A stretch of DNA of 64,000 bases from Cycas panzhihuaensis (lineage: Eukaryota > Cycadophyta), in assembly GCA_023213395.1 (NCBI GenBank), contig CM041465.1, positions 118,675,741 to 118,739,740 on the forward strand, in the 5' to 3' direction. The notes under the pieces were generated by a model, which ran no database searches, was not told the DNA's origin, and was given only the letters and a program-made list of their open reading frames with translations. A program made the translations under genes and the position numbers. Below, piece after piece: positions 23,001 to 33,741 of the stretch (the stretch's first letter is position 1; each line of letters opens with the position of its first letter).

Positions 23001-24180
23001 CAAATGATTCTTGTATTTATGCTTCCTGCACTAGGGGATTTCTTTTGGAGATATGCCACTCAAAATCAATAGATTCATAGGATCTCACTTTATAGTAATA
23101 GTGTATAATTTTTCCTTTCCTATACACTCTTATCCCATGTTTTTCTTTCCTATATTAATACTTATAATCTTAAAAAATATTACCAAAAAAGCCTCTTAGT
23201 GGGACAATAACCCACAAGAATAATATTTATTTCTTTCACTTTCCTATATCATCCTTTCCCATGTGACTACTCCTTGCATGATCACCTCTTTTCTTAAGAA
23301 ATTTTCTCAAATAAAAAAATTTCTATAAGATAGTAACTTGCAAGAATGACTAATTTGTTATTCATTTTCTTGCATAATTTTTCTCTACATAGTACTTTCC
23401 TATATCACACTTTCTTATACAATAATAAATGATTTAACTTAGAAATTCCTTCATACTAATCACTTTATCATTTTATCCTTATCTTCATAATTCTATCATT
23501 ATTTCCTAAGCCTAATCAAGCATCCAATACTTATTGAACCTTATTTACCATCTTATGACTTATAAATCATATAGCCCTCTAACATTTTTTTGATCCTTTG
23601 CCTTCTAAAGTATATCTTTTGATTTCCTTGTTATGGTTACATCGCTATAATTTCTCCATTTATGCCTCTTTTGAATGACAAAAAATAAGGGGTAATATAT
23701 AGCCTTCTTATTTTTATTAACCCTTAGCAGGTTAATAAAAACAAAAAATATAAAGATAACTTCTTCTCCATGCCAACCTTCTAGACTATGAGTATAACAA
23801 CTCATAATACTTATGTAAATTCCTTAGGATGGACTTGGTTACTTCTCTTGACTCTAAAAACATCTATCACCTTTCAATTCCTCCTTCATCATCCCTATAA
23901 TCTATATATGCATGAGAAAGACTGCATTATTAAGGATTTTCTTACATGTTAGAAATAAACATCTAATTCCAAGTTGTTGAATCTTATAAACTCTATTTAT
24001 TTTATATTGCTTCCTTACACTTATTTATAATATACAAATTGAAATGATAAAACCTATGCTACTATGTACAAAATGAAAGTACTAAGAGTACAAGTGGGGG
24101 TTCACTAGATTATCCTTTTATAAGGATAGGTAACATGTCACCTTGCAAAATCTATAATTATAAAATAATACTCTCAAACT
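17071..24180. other. 7.1 kb AT-rich intergenic stretch without recognisable genes
   Basis: I see no open frame above about 70 codons and no convincing gag, pol, tRNA or rRNA motif. Low-complexity A/T and purine tracts are frequent. It probably consists of repeats too old to recognise by eye. One primer-site-like and LTR-like patch around 20078-20400 is listed separately. Confidence 0.6.
20074..20400 (-). repeat. Possible decayed LTR edge with primer-site-like sequence
   Basis: GGCTTTGATACCA near 20074 resembles the complement of the Met-tRNA primer site, as in the three Copia elements. It is followed by TGATA-rich sequence and, near 20320-20360, a phrase resembling LTR sequence (AAAAACCTAGTGTGAAAAAAA). 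No partner LTR or pol gene was found. Confidence 0.3.
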
Positions 24181-24569
24181 TGTTAAGAGTGTCATGATCT
24201 AAGATACATGTGCATTGAACACAAATATTAAATAAAATAGCAATAAATAATAATGAAATATGTAGAAATAAGCAGAATAAAGAAAATGATAAAGTTACAG
24301 GTGAATTAGTCACCATGTACAACTCTCTCATGGGAAAAGCTTCTCATTACTCATCAAAATCTACATGATATAATGGTGTAGGTTATAATATATAGGCCAT
24401 CTACTAATATTACAAAGTATTTGATAAGCTAACTTAATGGCAAATCAGGTGGACCTGATCTCAATATCAAATATCAATAAATTATATCAAGGGTCCTTTA
24501 ACTTTGTAATATGAACATTAAATTATAATAATACAAAAAAATGATGGGTGGTATTAGATAGTTTTAACA
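24181..24569 (-). repeat. 3' LTR of Copia-2
   Basis: 389 bp, TGTTAAG...TTTTAACA. The polypurine tract (CTATTAAGGGAGGG on the element strand, 24570-24583) adjoins its inner edge. Confidence 0.92.
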
Positions 24570-24583
24570 CCCTCCCTTAATAG

Positions 24584-25010
24584 CAACTTCATTTCTTCAG
24601 ATGTTGAGGTCATATTCAAACCCATTCAAACTTTAGTTTACTAAGTGCTTTAGTAAAGATGTTGGTGACTTGGTCTTTAGTAGATTGGTAGATAAGATCA
24701 TCTTCTACATTCAAGACATGCTCATGGATGAAGTGGTGATGGACCTCAATGTGCTTAGTTCTAGAATGAAATATAGGATTGTTCATCATATTCAACACAC
24801 TTTGATTATCACAGTACATGATGGTGGGTGCATATTATTGAAGTCTTATCTTGACAACAATCCTTCTAAACTAAATCAACTTAGCTATAGTATGGATAAC
24901 TACTTTATATTCTACTTTGCTGGAGGAAAGGGAAATATTAGGTTACTTTTTATAGCTCCACAAGATTATAGTTGAGTTTATATTAAAACAATAGCCTGAA
25001 GTTGAATGGT
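24584..25010 (-). pseudogene. Copia-2 RNase H
   Basis: The open piece 24819-24616 reads 'MYCDNQSVLNMMNNPIFHSRTKHIEVHHHFI' and 'VTNIFTKALS', the C-terminal half of Copia RNase H with its Asp (CDNQ) retained. The N-terminal half, to about 25010, is present in broken frames with stops in place of Trp and Gln. Confidence 0.88.
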
Positions 25011-26110
25011 AAGTGTCTTGGCAACCAACCTAATCAACATCTATCTATTCTTTTAGGATAGGTGAGTTAGTTTAATTGTACTCAAGATTAAACTAATATA
25101 TTCCATAGATATATTTGAGGATTCTATTGGCTACATTTTAATGAGATACTTTTAGTTGTAACATGTACCTTAAGCAGATCCCTACTACATATGAAATGTC
25201 CAAATGAGTATGGGTGAAATAGATAAGACTCCTAATTAACTACCAATACAAAGTGGGATCAAAAGGCTTTCCTTATTTATATAACTTTAGCTTGTTTCAT
25301 GTCTCCATGGAAATTAGTACAAGTTTATATTCTACCATCCTTAATCTTTCTAAAAACTCATTATCATACTTAGTTTAAGTTAAGAAGATATGTCCTAGTT
25401 TTTACCAAAGTTTAATTCTAAGAAAGTAGTGGAGTAGCCGAAGGTTAGTCATCCTAAAGTTGGTCTTTAATTATGATTCAAGCCAAGAAATTCCATTTAT
25501 ATCATTACCAGTGATTATGAGATTATCCACATAGAGAATAATGATTGTGATCAAATTATCTCTAACATAAATGTTGAGATCTAGGTTAAAAGATGAATGA
25601 TTGAATCCATGCTTTGTGAGAAAGGCATCTATCTTCATATACCAGGTACATGGTGCTTGCTTCAGTTTATAAAGGGATCTCTTGAGTCTATAAACTAAGT
25701 GTTTTTATCCTAGAACAACATAGCTAGGGAGTTGTTTTAATAAAACCTCTTCTTTGAGCTCTCCATTAGGGAAAATACTCTTCACATCTATTTGGTAAAT
25801 AAGCCATCCAAATTGGGCTACTAAGAATATAACCAAATAGAATGTGGTCATATTAGCTACTAGTTCAAAGGTCTCATCATAATCAATTCCTTTCTACTAT
25901 TTGAAACCTCTTGCTACAAGTCAAGCTTTATGATGCTTTGTAGTATCATTTTTATGAAATTTGGTCTTGTAAAACCATTTATAGTGAATTGCTTTCTTAC
26001 TAAGTGGAAATTCCATTAGCTTCTAAGTGTCATTGTTTATAATAAATCCATCTCTTCATCCATAACTACTTTCTACATTTGGTCTTTGACTGCCGTCTCA
26101 AACATGGAAG
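25011..26110 (-). pseudogene. Copia-2 reverse transcriptase
   Basis: The catalytic box at 25522-25533 reads YVDN, so the second Asp of YVDD is lost. Surrounding sequence gives 'IIILYVDNLIITG' and, upstream at about 25640-25700, the 'YRLKKSLYGLKQAPR'-type segment in broken form. No open stretch exceeds about 60 codons. Confidence 0.82.
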
Positions 26111-27330
26111 GCTTAGGTGTTTCAAGAACACATGACATGAGGGCAAAGTTTATGGAGTATCTTATCTTAGAAGGCCTTTTTACAGCTATGGGAGCAGGAG
26201 GAGCATTCTTTAAGAGATGTTGTACCTACTTAGGAGGTGACTAAAAGTTAGTGGCTTCCACCTAAATGTCATTAATCAAGATTGGAGGTAAGGTTATACT
26301 TACTTAAGTGGATGATGAAGATGCTATTGGAATTAATAAGGGACCTAGAGTGTAAGAGGATGCTGGTACTAATGGCTCCAAAATTTATCCAAGAGTTACA
26401 TGAGATGCACCAACTTCTTCTTCTACTATAATCTATGGTTGAGGAGGTGTCAATTCCTATGGCTCTTCTACAAATTTTATATCCCGTGTCATGTAAGCTG
26501 GGTTACCAACTATACCAAATATTTTATAGGCTTTGGAATTAGGTATATAGCTAAGGAAGGTGCACTTAAGGCTCTTATTATCAAGCTTCTTTCTATTTTC
26601 CATTGGGATATGTTTATATATCATGCATCTAAATATCTTCAAGTGTGCTATACATGGTTTTTATCTTAACAAAGCTTCTTTAGGAGTAATGTTCCTAACC
26701 ATAACTATGGGACTTATATTAATTAGGTAAGCAGTTTTGGAAATGGCATTAGCCTAAGATCTGGTGGCAAAGTTAGTAGTACTAAGCATGGCTTTTCCTT
26801 CATTGATCAATATCATATTCACCCTTTTAGATACATTATTTTATTGAGGTGTGTGAGGAGAAGAGAATTAATATTGGATGTTATGTTTCTTGTAAACGTT
26901 ATTAAACTGATTTGAAATATAATCATCATTATTATCAGATCTAAGGATCTTGATTATCATTCCACTTTTATTTTCTATAACAATTTGAAACTCTTTGAAT
27001 CAGTTTAAGGCTTGATACATATTTCTTAAGGAAAAGACCCATACTTTCCTTGAGAAGTCATCTATGAAGGTGATTAAATACTATCTTCCATTGAGAGAAT
27101 AGATAAACAAGGGGTCATAAATGTCTAAATGGACCAACTCTAATGGTTGTAAAGCTTTCCATGTATTCTTGGAAGGGAATACTTTTTAAAATTGCTTTCC
27201 CTTTATATAGGCCTTACAAATGTTGCAATATCTCTTAATTTTAGGTAAAGCATGTACCATTTATAGCCTAAACATGGGGTTCTAGCTCTACATATTTAAA
27301 TGACTTAGGCATTAATGCCATAGGTGGTCT
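26111..27330 (-). pseudogene. Copia-2 integrase
   Basis: The open piece 26642-26457 reads 'MKIFRCMIYKHIPMENRKKLDNKSLKCTFLSY', matching the Copia integrase C-terminal segment (FGCxAYVHIP...KLDxKSxxCIFLGY). Around 26930-26970 the core 'IRSDNDDDYIS'-like block is visible. The zinc-binding and GAG-pre-integrase part lies at about 27180-27330. All of it is interrupted by stops. Confidence 0.82.
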
Positions 27331-27860
27331 TTAGAGCTATTTATAATGATACCATCCTTTGAATGGGAGCATTCTCTTAGTTCTTGTATACAAGGGGACT
27401 CTTCATCAATTACATCCTTCCCCTTATAAAATTAAATTATGTTGGCATATAAATAGGATTTATTTCATGGAGTAGTGGTAAGGGGGATACCATCCAGCCT
27501 GTATAAGCCACCATCTTCATGTCTTATAACCATAGGTTTACCTATTACATAGTCTATGATTCTACAAATGCCCTAGCTAAAGATGAAATCTATGTTTTGG
27601 TTGTCCATTTGGCTAATGAAAAGCGTGTTCATCTTCATACAAGGTACGAGGAACATATTACCGATATGGTATCTAATATTAGAGTCCTTCAATGTTATTA
27701 GTAACCTACTAATTTTATCATATTTTAAGTCGATTTATCCCTAAATATGATAGTTTGGATACTAATTAGTTGGGTTTCATCCAACATCTTTTCTAAACCT
27801 ATCATATATCTTGTTGCACCTAAATCAAGGAGCCATGTAGTCTCATCAAGTTGTGGTGAA
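27331..27860 (-). pseudogene. Copia-2 protease region
   Basis: At about 27840-27810 the reading is 'TTWLLDLGATRYM', the Copia protease site with DSG changed to DLG. The rest of the domain, leftward to about 27331, is broken. Confidence 0.72.
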
Positions 27861-29279
27861 AGTATTACAAAGAATAGGTTATGGGAGGAGTCCTAACTAT
27901 CTCCTATATTGACTCCTTATTATTGATTATTTTGTTGGTTCCTTTGATTTTTGTTACAAAATCGTTATCTATTCTGAGGTCTTTATCCTTGTATAGGTCT
28001 AGGATTCTAATTTTGTTGATAGAATTAACCTTGAGGTTGGTATGATTGCCCTCCTTGTGGATAGAAAGGGCCTCCTTATTATTGAATAGGGCCACCTTAT
28101 TAATAATAGAGGCCTTCTTATTGAAAAATAAGGCCTCCTTATTGTGGAAAAGGGGTTCCTTGATGAAGGCATGACTCCTTATTGATAAGAGACTCTTTGT
28201 CTTTATTAAGTGTAACTAGGACCTCCTTGATAGTATGAGGATGCTCCTTGTTGATAGATAGAGGAAGTTTGTTAATAATAGGGCCTATATACTTGTCTCC
28301 CTTTATTCTATAAGAGTTGCAAATCAGCCTGTCCTCTCTTGGATTCAACAACTAGATGTCTAATTTTGCCATAATAAAGGTAGATAACATTTGGTTTGCC
28401 TTGTTGTTTCTTTTGAGATTATCCCTATGGTTTATTCTATGACTATTGAGGCTATTAAGTTGGATAGGAGAAGGAGGAGGTTCCAACTAGATGTTGCTAT
28501 TGTTAAGTTGGTTATTGATGTGACTCTTATGATATAGAGAGAGAGTCTAAATGTTAAGCTAGGTTTTGTTGCTGACTAAACTGTTAAGTTGCTCTATTAA
28601 TAGACTTACCCTTTTCTAGGTTTTAGGCTACAAAGGTAGGAGCTAAGTTAGATGTAGATATCACCCCTAGTTGGTTGAGTATATTCTCCTCTAGAAGTAA
28701 GAGCCCCTCAAAGGTTATAAAGGTTGTCTTGGAATAGTTGTAATGTAATTTGGATACAAAGGAGTTGTATTCAATATGTAAAATATTAATAATACTAAAG
28801 ATCAAATCATGGTTGAAAGGTGACTCACCAAGGATAATCAACTAGTTTCTAATTGTTTTTACTTTAATCAAATATTTGATAATATTTTTGGTAAAAGGTA
28901 TTACAAATAGATAGGCTTTGAGTGTTAAGGATCTAGATTCATCTTTTCTCTCATAGAGAGAACAAAGTATATTCCATGCCTTATGAGATGTTTGGGAAGT
29001 TTCAATATTTTGATCCACTTGATGTTTAATTGCCAAGTGGAGGGAGGATAATGCAATGCTATCCTTAAATTTGAAGTTTGCTAAGGCTAGAGGATCTGGT
29101 GATATTATTTTAGTAGAATCATTAGGGTCTTGTATAAGTACAGGAAGGGGTATGTTCTCATTAACATAGGCCTAAAATTCATTCATAATAAGCAAGTTTT
29201 TAACTTGTTTCTTCCATGGTATGAAGTTATTTATGCCATTGAGTTTAATGGTATTTGAAAGGAGCATTTGTGATGCCAT
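27861..29279 (-). pseudogene. Copia-2 gag with degenerate heptapeptide repeats
   Basis: Starts at 29279 with 'MASQMLLSNTIKLNGINNFIPWKKQ', then a stop after NEF. The UBN2 capsid region continues at 29036-28623 ('TSQTSHKAWNILCSLYERKD'). The C-terminal part (28290-28050) consists of 21-bp units that in one frame give GGxxxQQ-like heptads with many Gln codons turned to stops. I do not find a clear CCHC knuckle. Stops and frameshifts are frequent. Confidence 0.82.
28050..28154. repeat. 21-bp tandem array in Copia-2 gag
   Basis: Five consecutive 21-bp units beginning CCTCCTT, CCTCCTT, CCACCTT, CCTTCTT and CCTCCTT start at 28050, 28071, 28092, 28113 and 28134. Similar, more diverged units recur at about 28205-28290. 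The period is a multiple of three, so it preserves the gag frame. Confidence 0.85.
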
Positions 29280-31219
29280 TTTTGAAAGGTTTTTATATTT
29301 GATTTTATGTCTATAAAGTCTTTGTGTAATAAGGTACTAATCTACCTAAGTGGCTACTAATCTAGAATTCTAAGGCTAAGAGTCTCAAAAAAAGTTCTTG
29401 ATTACTATCCTATCTAGTGGAGCCTACCCATAAGTGGTAAACTAAGGACCTGATATACCAGTATGTGAGCTCAAGGGCTCAATATACCTTAGTACATAGG
29501 CTAAAAAAAAGGTGTTAAGACCCTCCTAATTTATTTCGTCACCTATGTTGATCTTATACCCAATGATAGATCTAGTAGTAAGAACTTATCTAACTAAGGC
29601 ACTCACCCCCTTGGGTTTAGCTTGGTCCTAAAACTCCAAAAGATAGGGTCTCCACCTTAGCTTACCATCTAATACACTTGATAACCAATGGTTTCCTCAA
29701 TAACTTAGAGTACAACAATGGCATGTGTGGAGTTGTAACTTCAGGGGTCTTAACCATTCCCCTTATAAGGCTAGAAAAGGGGGTTTAATTTGAGAGTTAT
29801 ATTTTTAATATGAGAAATTAATTTTTAATATGAGTTTCTTATAAATATAAGGTTCCTTTTTAAGGAATAAATGAAATAAAGTAAATTAAAAGGATGAAGA
29901 TAGGTTTAGAAAGCTCTTTGATGGGTTAATCTTAATAGTGAACTTTGTTAACCTTCCAAGAGTAACACCTAAATAAGAAGCAACACCATGCACTGATTAA
30001 CCTAAAAAAATAGAATTAAATAGTTAAAAAAGATTGTCCATAGTCTAAACTAGAATATAAACTTTAAAGAAACTAAAATAAGTCTTCAAAACTTGAGAAA
30101 TAGGGCTCATAAATCTTAATCATTAAGGCCAAATTTAGTAACTTGTATCTCTAACAAATTGACTCCAAATATGACTTAATTAAATTCTAAGCTATAGAGC
30201 TCTAAATCTATTTTATGACAATCCAGATGGTTCATAAATTAGATGTACAATTACAAAGATATAGTAGAAATAGTGCAAGTACCTCTTTATGTTAAAAATC
30301 AAAGTGAGGATGGGGTTAAGCCCCTTTTGAAATTGGCCCTCAATCACATGTTGGCTACATGTAACCATCTATTAACATAACTAGGGGGGCATACAGAATT
30401 GAAAACATATCAAAAATAACTTAATGTTTTCTTATTATGTAAAAATAATTAAATATAGTTTAATCTTCTTTGGAGTCTGCCCTTTTAAGATAAAAGAGAG
30501 TTATATGGTGACTTAATGTGACTGGATCTAGGGGATAAAGGTCTAAATTTCAACCAAAAGTTAAATTTAACTTAATTTAAATGACTTAAGTTGAAACTAT
30601 AGTAAGAAATTAAAATATATTTAATAAAGTCAAAGCCATAAAGTCACACAACTTGTGCATGAGGTACGTGATTTACATAGAGATACAAGAGCTCTAATGG
30701 GAGGCCAAGGACCTAAGAATGAGACAAAATTTTAGAGGAAGGGACATAAGGATAAGAGAGATCCAGTAGAAGTGGAATTTTTAAAAAAGGAGCTCGTACT
30801 AAGGAGAATAAAGCTACAGAATTCTATAGGTCTATAGGGGGCCAACAAAGTAAAATGAAGCTAGAAATTACCTAAAAACACTTTAGATCTCCTCTAATAG
30901 ACTATATAAGTAGGTGTAGGGCTTCTAGAAGGATAGATAATACCTCAACAGAGAGAAATAACCAACTTTAGGGTTGAAATGAATGAAAAATTAGATTTTT
31001 CATATATTTTGCTTTAATAAATTAGAGGCAAACCCTATATGAGATCAAACAAGCATATAATCTACTTCACAAGGCTAGAAACAACTAGAATATATTGCTC
31101 TTTACTTTAAGACTATAAAATATTCATATTTTTTTTATTAAAAAACTCGAATAAAATTGAGTAAATGAGCCTCTAATTATCAAAATAACTTCAAAAAAGT
31201 AATAAATCAGGCATATATG
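29280..31219 (-). other. Copia-2 leader
   Basis: A 1.9-kb noncoding leader between primer site and gag. I see no host-gene similarity here, in contrast to Copia-1. Confidence 0.6.
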
Positions 31220-31231
31220 GCTCTGATACCA
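31220..31231 (-). other. Primer-binding site of Copia-2
   Basis: GCTCTGATACCA, exact complement of the initiator Met tRNA primer site, abutting the LTR. Confidence 0.92.
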
Positions 31232-31621
31232 TGTTAAGTGTGTCAGGATCTAAGATACATGTGCACTAATCATATATATTAAATAAAATAATAGTAAATA
31301 ATAATAAAATATGTAGAAATAATTTGAACAAAGTAAATGACGAAGTTACAGGTGAATTGGTCACCACGCATGACTCTCTTATAAGTTGATCTTCAACATT
31401 AATCACCAAAATTTGCATGATATAATGGTGCGGGGTATAATATATATGCCATCCACTAATATTACAAAGTATTTAATAGGTTGACTTAATAGCAAATGAG
31501 GCATACTCGACCTCAATATCAACTATTTATAAATGACATCAAGGGTCCTTTAACTTTATAATATAAACATCAAATTATAATAATATGAAAAAATGATGGG
31601 TGCTATTAGATAATTTTAACA
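31232..31621 (-). repeat. 5' LTR of Copia-2
   Basis: 390 bp, TGTTAAG...TTTTAACA, pairing with 24181-24569; flanked on the right by the AAACT target duplication. Confidence 0.93.
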
Positions 31622-31626
31622 AAACT

Positions 31627-33741
31627 TTCACTTGATTAATAGTAGGTTAACTGAAATGGCAGTGATGTGGCAAAAGTATTTATCTTTGAGATACTAGCAG
31701 ATAGTAGTAGTGTCCTCTCATATGTAGAAATCCTTTAATCCATACTTTTAGTGGAGACTTCAAAGGTAATAATAACTCTCATAACTCATCAACAATTATC
31801 AAATAAAAATCCATTTAGAAATTAGAACTAAAGTATGTCAAATAAGGATTAAAAAAGGTGAGGCTCAAAGGTATGTAACCAATAATCATATTAGCTATTT
31901 GTACATTCATTTTATTTGGTGTTTTTGTAGGCTTTACTTGTTCATAGGCTCCTTTTATAATAAATTCCTCTAAAATTTATTCCACATGAGTTTTAACAAT
32001 ATCATTCTCCTCCTGCCTTTCCATCAAGAATAACATGGATTTTCCATCTTTGAAATTATGAGAGGAATTCATATAGAATGATGCAAACACTTGTTCAATA
32101 TAAATTTCTTGGTTATATGAAGAGCATTCATGTAGATCTAATAGAAAAATAGGCGCTTCCTCTTTGAAATCCATGTTTAGTGTTGAATTCTAGTTGTCTT
32201 TAATTTTATTTTATCCAAAAAAAAATTCTACTTGTTTAAATTAATCATAGACATTAGCTTGCTACAATTTACCTTTGGGATGATTTTGGGTTATGTCCCT
32301 AGCTCCTTCCCATACTTTGATCTCTTCATAGTTTTTAAACTTGTCATTTAATTCTTCATATTCGAGTATCAGATGTGATGTCAAATATTTATTATTCAAA
32401 ATATCTTCATCCTATCATACTTTCAGATTTTAATCTATGTACTGATTCTTATAATCAACAAACTCTAGGGAAACCCCACTAGCCATTGACATCTATTAGA
32501 TTCTTTAAAAAAAAAATGAATCATATGGAAAGTTAGAATTAATCATTAGATTTACTATCTCTACATTATAAAATAAATTGAAAACTAGATCTAAAATACC
32601 ATAGCTCTCCTTAGTAAATGGCATCATGTCTAGAGAAGGTGATATTATATCCATGTACATATTTAGGATTTCTTCACGTTCATCTTCATGTTTTCTATCA
32701 ATGTACTATAATTCAATATCCATAGAAGAAATATCAAGCATATAAAAAGTTGAAGATGGGGCCATCACCTTGTATCATTGAGAAATGAATGATAAGATCC
32801 TCAAATTTGGTGATATATTGCTCTTAGAAATTCTGAGAATCATTATGGGTTATTGGTTCATGTTATATAAACTCTATACTTTGGTTATCACTTTGGCACA
32901 TGACTTTCAATTATATATCTTGCTCCTCCATCAATATAGTGTCAAATTCACTATCCTAATCGGGATCATCTTATTCCTTCTAAGAGGAATAAAGCATCTC
33001 CCAACTATTCATGATGGCTCCAAAATGAAGAGTAAGAGAATTTACACTTTGGAGATCCTTTAGTTCTTTCAAAAATATCTAGGTCCTTATATTTATATTT
33101 AAGCCCTTTACAAAGCAGTATATAAGGAATTGCTACTTAGGCCTAAATTACACTTCAATTTGATTAAGGATCTTATGAAATCTATATGTATAGATAAAGA
33201 TGTTTTTTGTGGATTCCTTCTTTATCTTAGATAACTATTTTAAGAGTGTAACAACATCACTCCTAACTACCATATTTCATTATAAAAACCTCCATCAAGT
33301 CATACCAATTATGAATGGAAGCATGTAGTATGGAATAAAATCCAAATATGGTTTCTCCTATGAAAGAATAAATAAAGATCCTAGTAACAATATTAAATTT
33401 ACTAATTCCAAACTTCTTGCATGTCATAGAAAAATCAATGATGTGTTGTTTGACTAAAATTAACTCATCCCCACCAAAATTAGTATAATATTTTAAAATT
33501 CTTTCTGGAATAAGACATAACTCACCTTTAAGGTCCAAAGGACAATTATAAACCTATGGAAGCATATCCTCCCAATCTACCATATCTATTATAACTTATA
33601 ACTCTATGAACTATGGGCCTCCTTGTATGTTTGTTCCTTTGAATATGGTAAAGATTGATGTTAAAGCTTATATATCCCAAAGATTATATGCATAGCCTCC
33701 TTGTTAAGTGGACCATATGGTATAATATGACTTTTGATATG
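31627..33741 (-). pseudogene. Remnant of another Ty3-type gag
   Basis: The open piece 33538-33263 reads '...YYTNFGGDELILVKQHIIDFSMTCKKFGISKFNIVTRIFIYSFIGETIFGFYSILHASIHNWYDL...'-like sequence. That is the Retrotrans_gag pattern: a 'F.GDE....QHI..F' opening, then 'W/FY.L...SI..W.DL...F' with Phe replacing the usual Trp. No LTR, primer site or pol was found for it. Positions 31627-33262 hold further minus-strand open pieces (for example 32174-31977) that I do not recognise. Tat-1 begins just to its right and Copia-2 just to its left. Confidence 0.6.

Larger units (their letters stand above)
24181..31621 (-). mobile_element. Copia-2: complete but decayed Ty1/copia element with target duplication
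   Basis: LTRs at 24181-24569 and 31232-31621 both start TGTTAAG and end TTTTAACA. The five bases outside the left edge (24176-24180, AAACT) equal those outside the right edge (31622-31626, AAACT), a perfect target duplication. Minus-strand order is primer site, leader, gag, protease, integrase, RT and RNase H. LTR difference by hand is roughly 15%, so this is the oldest of the three Copia insertions. All frames are heavily broken. Confidence 0.95.

Noticed and set aside
17071-24180. A hidden host gene in the AT-rich stretch
   Set aside because: No long open frame, no plausible exon with recognisable protein similarity and no GC shift; I cannot support any gene here.
24670-24975. Plus-strand 101-codon frame
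   Set aside because: Complement of the Copia-2 RNase H; the minus strand carries the family motifs.
28050-28154. CRISPR-like array
   Set aside because: Contiguous 21-bp units without spacers, in a plant retrotransposon gag; it is a coding minisatellite.
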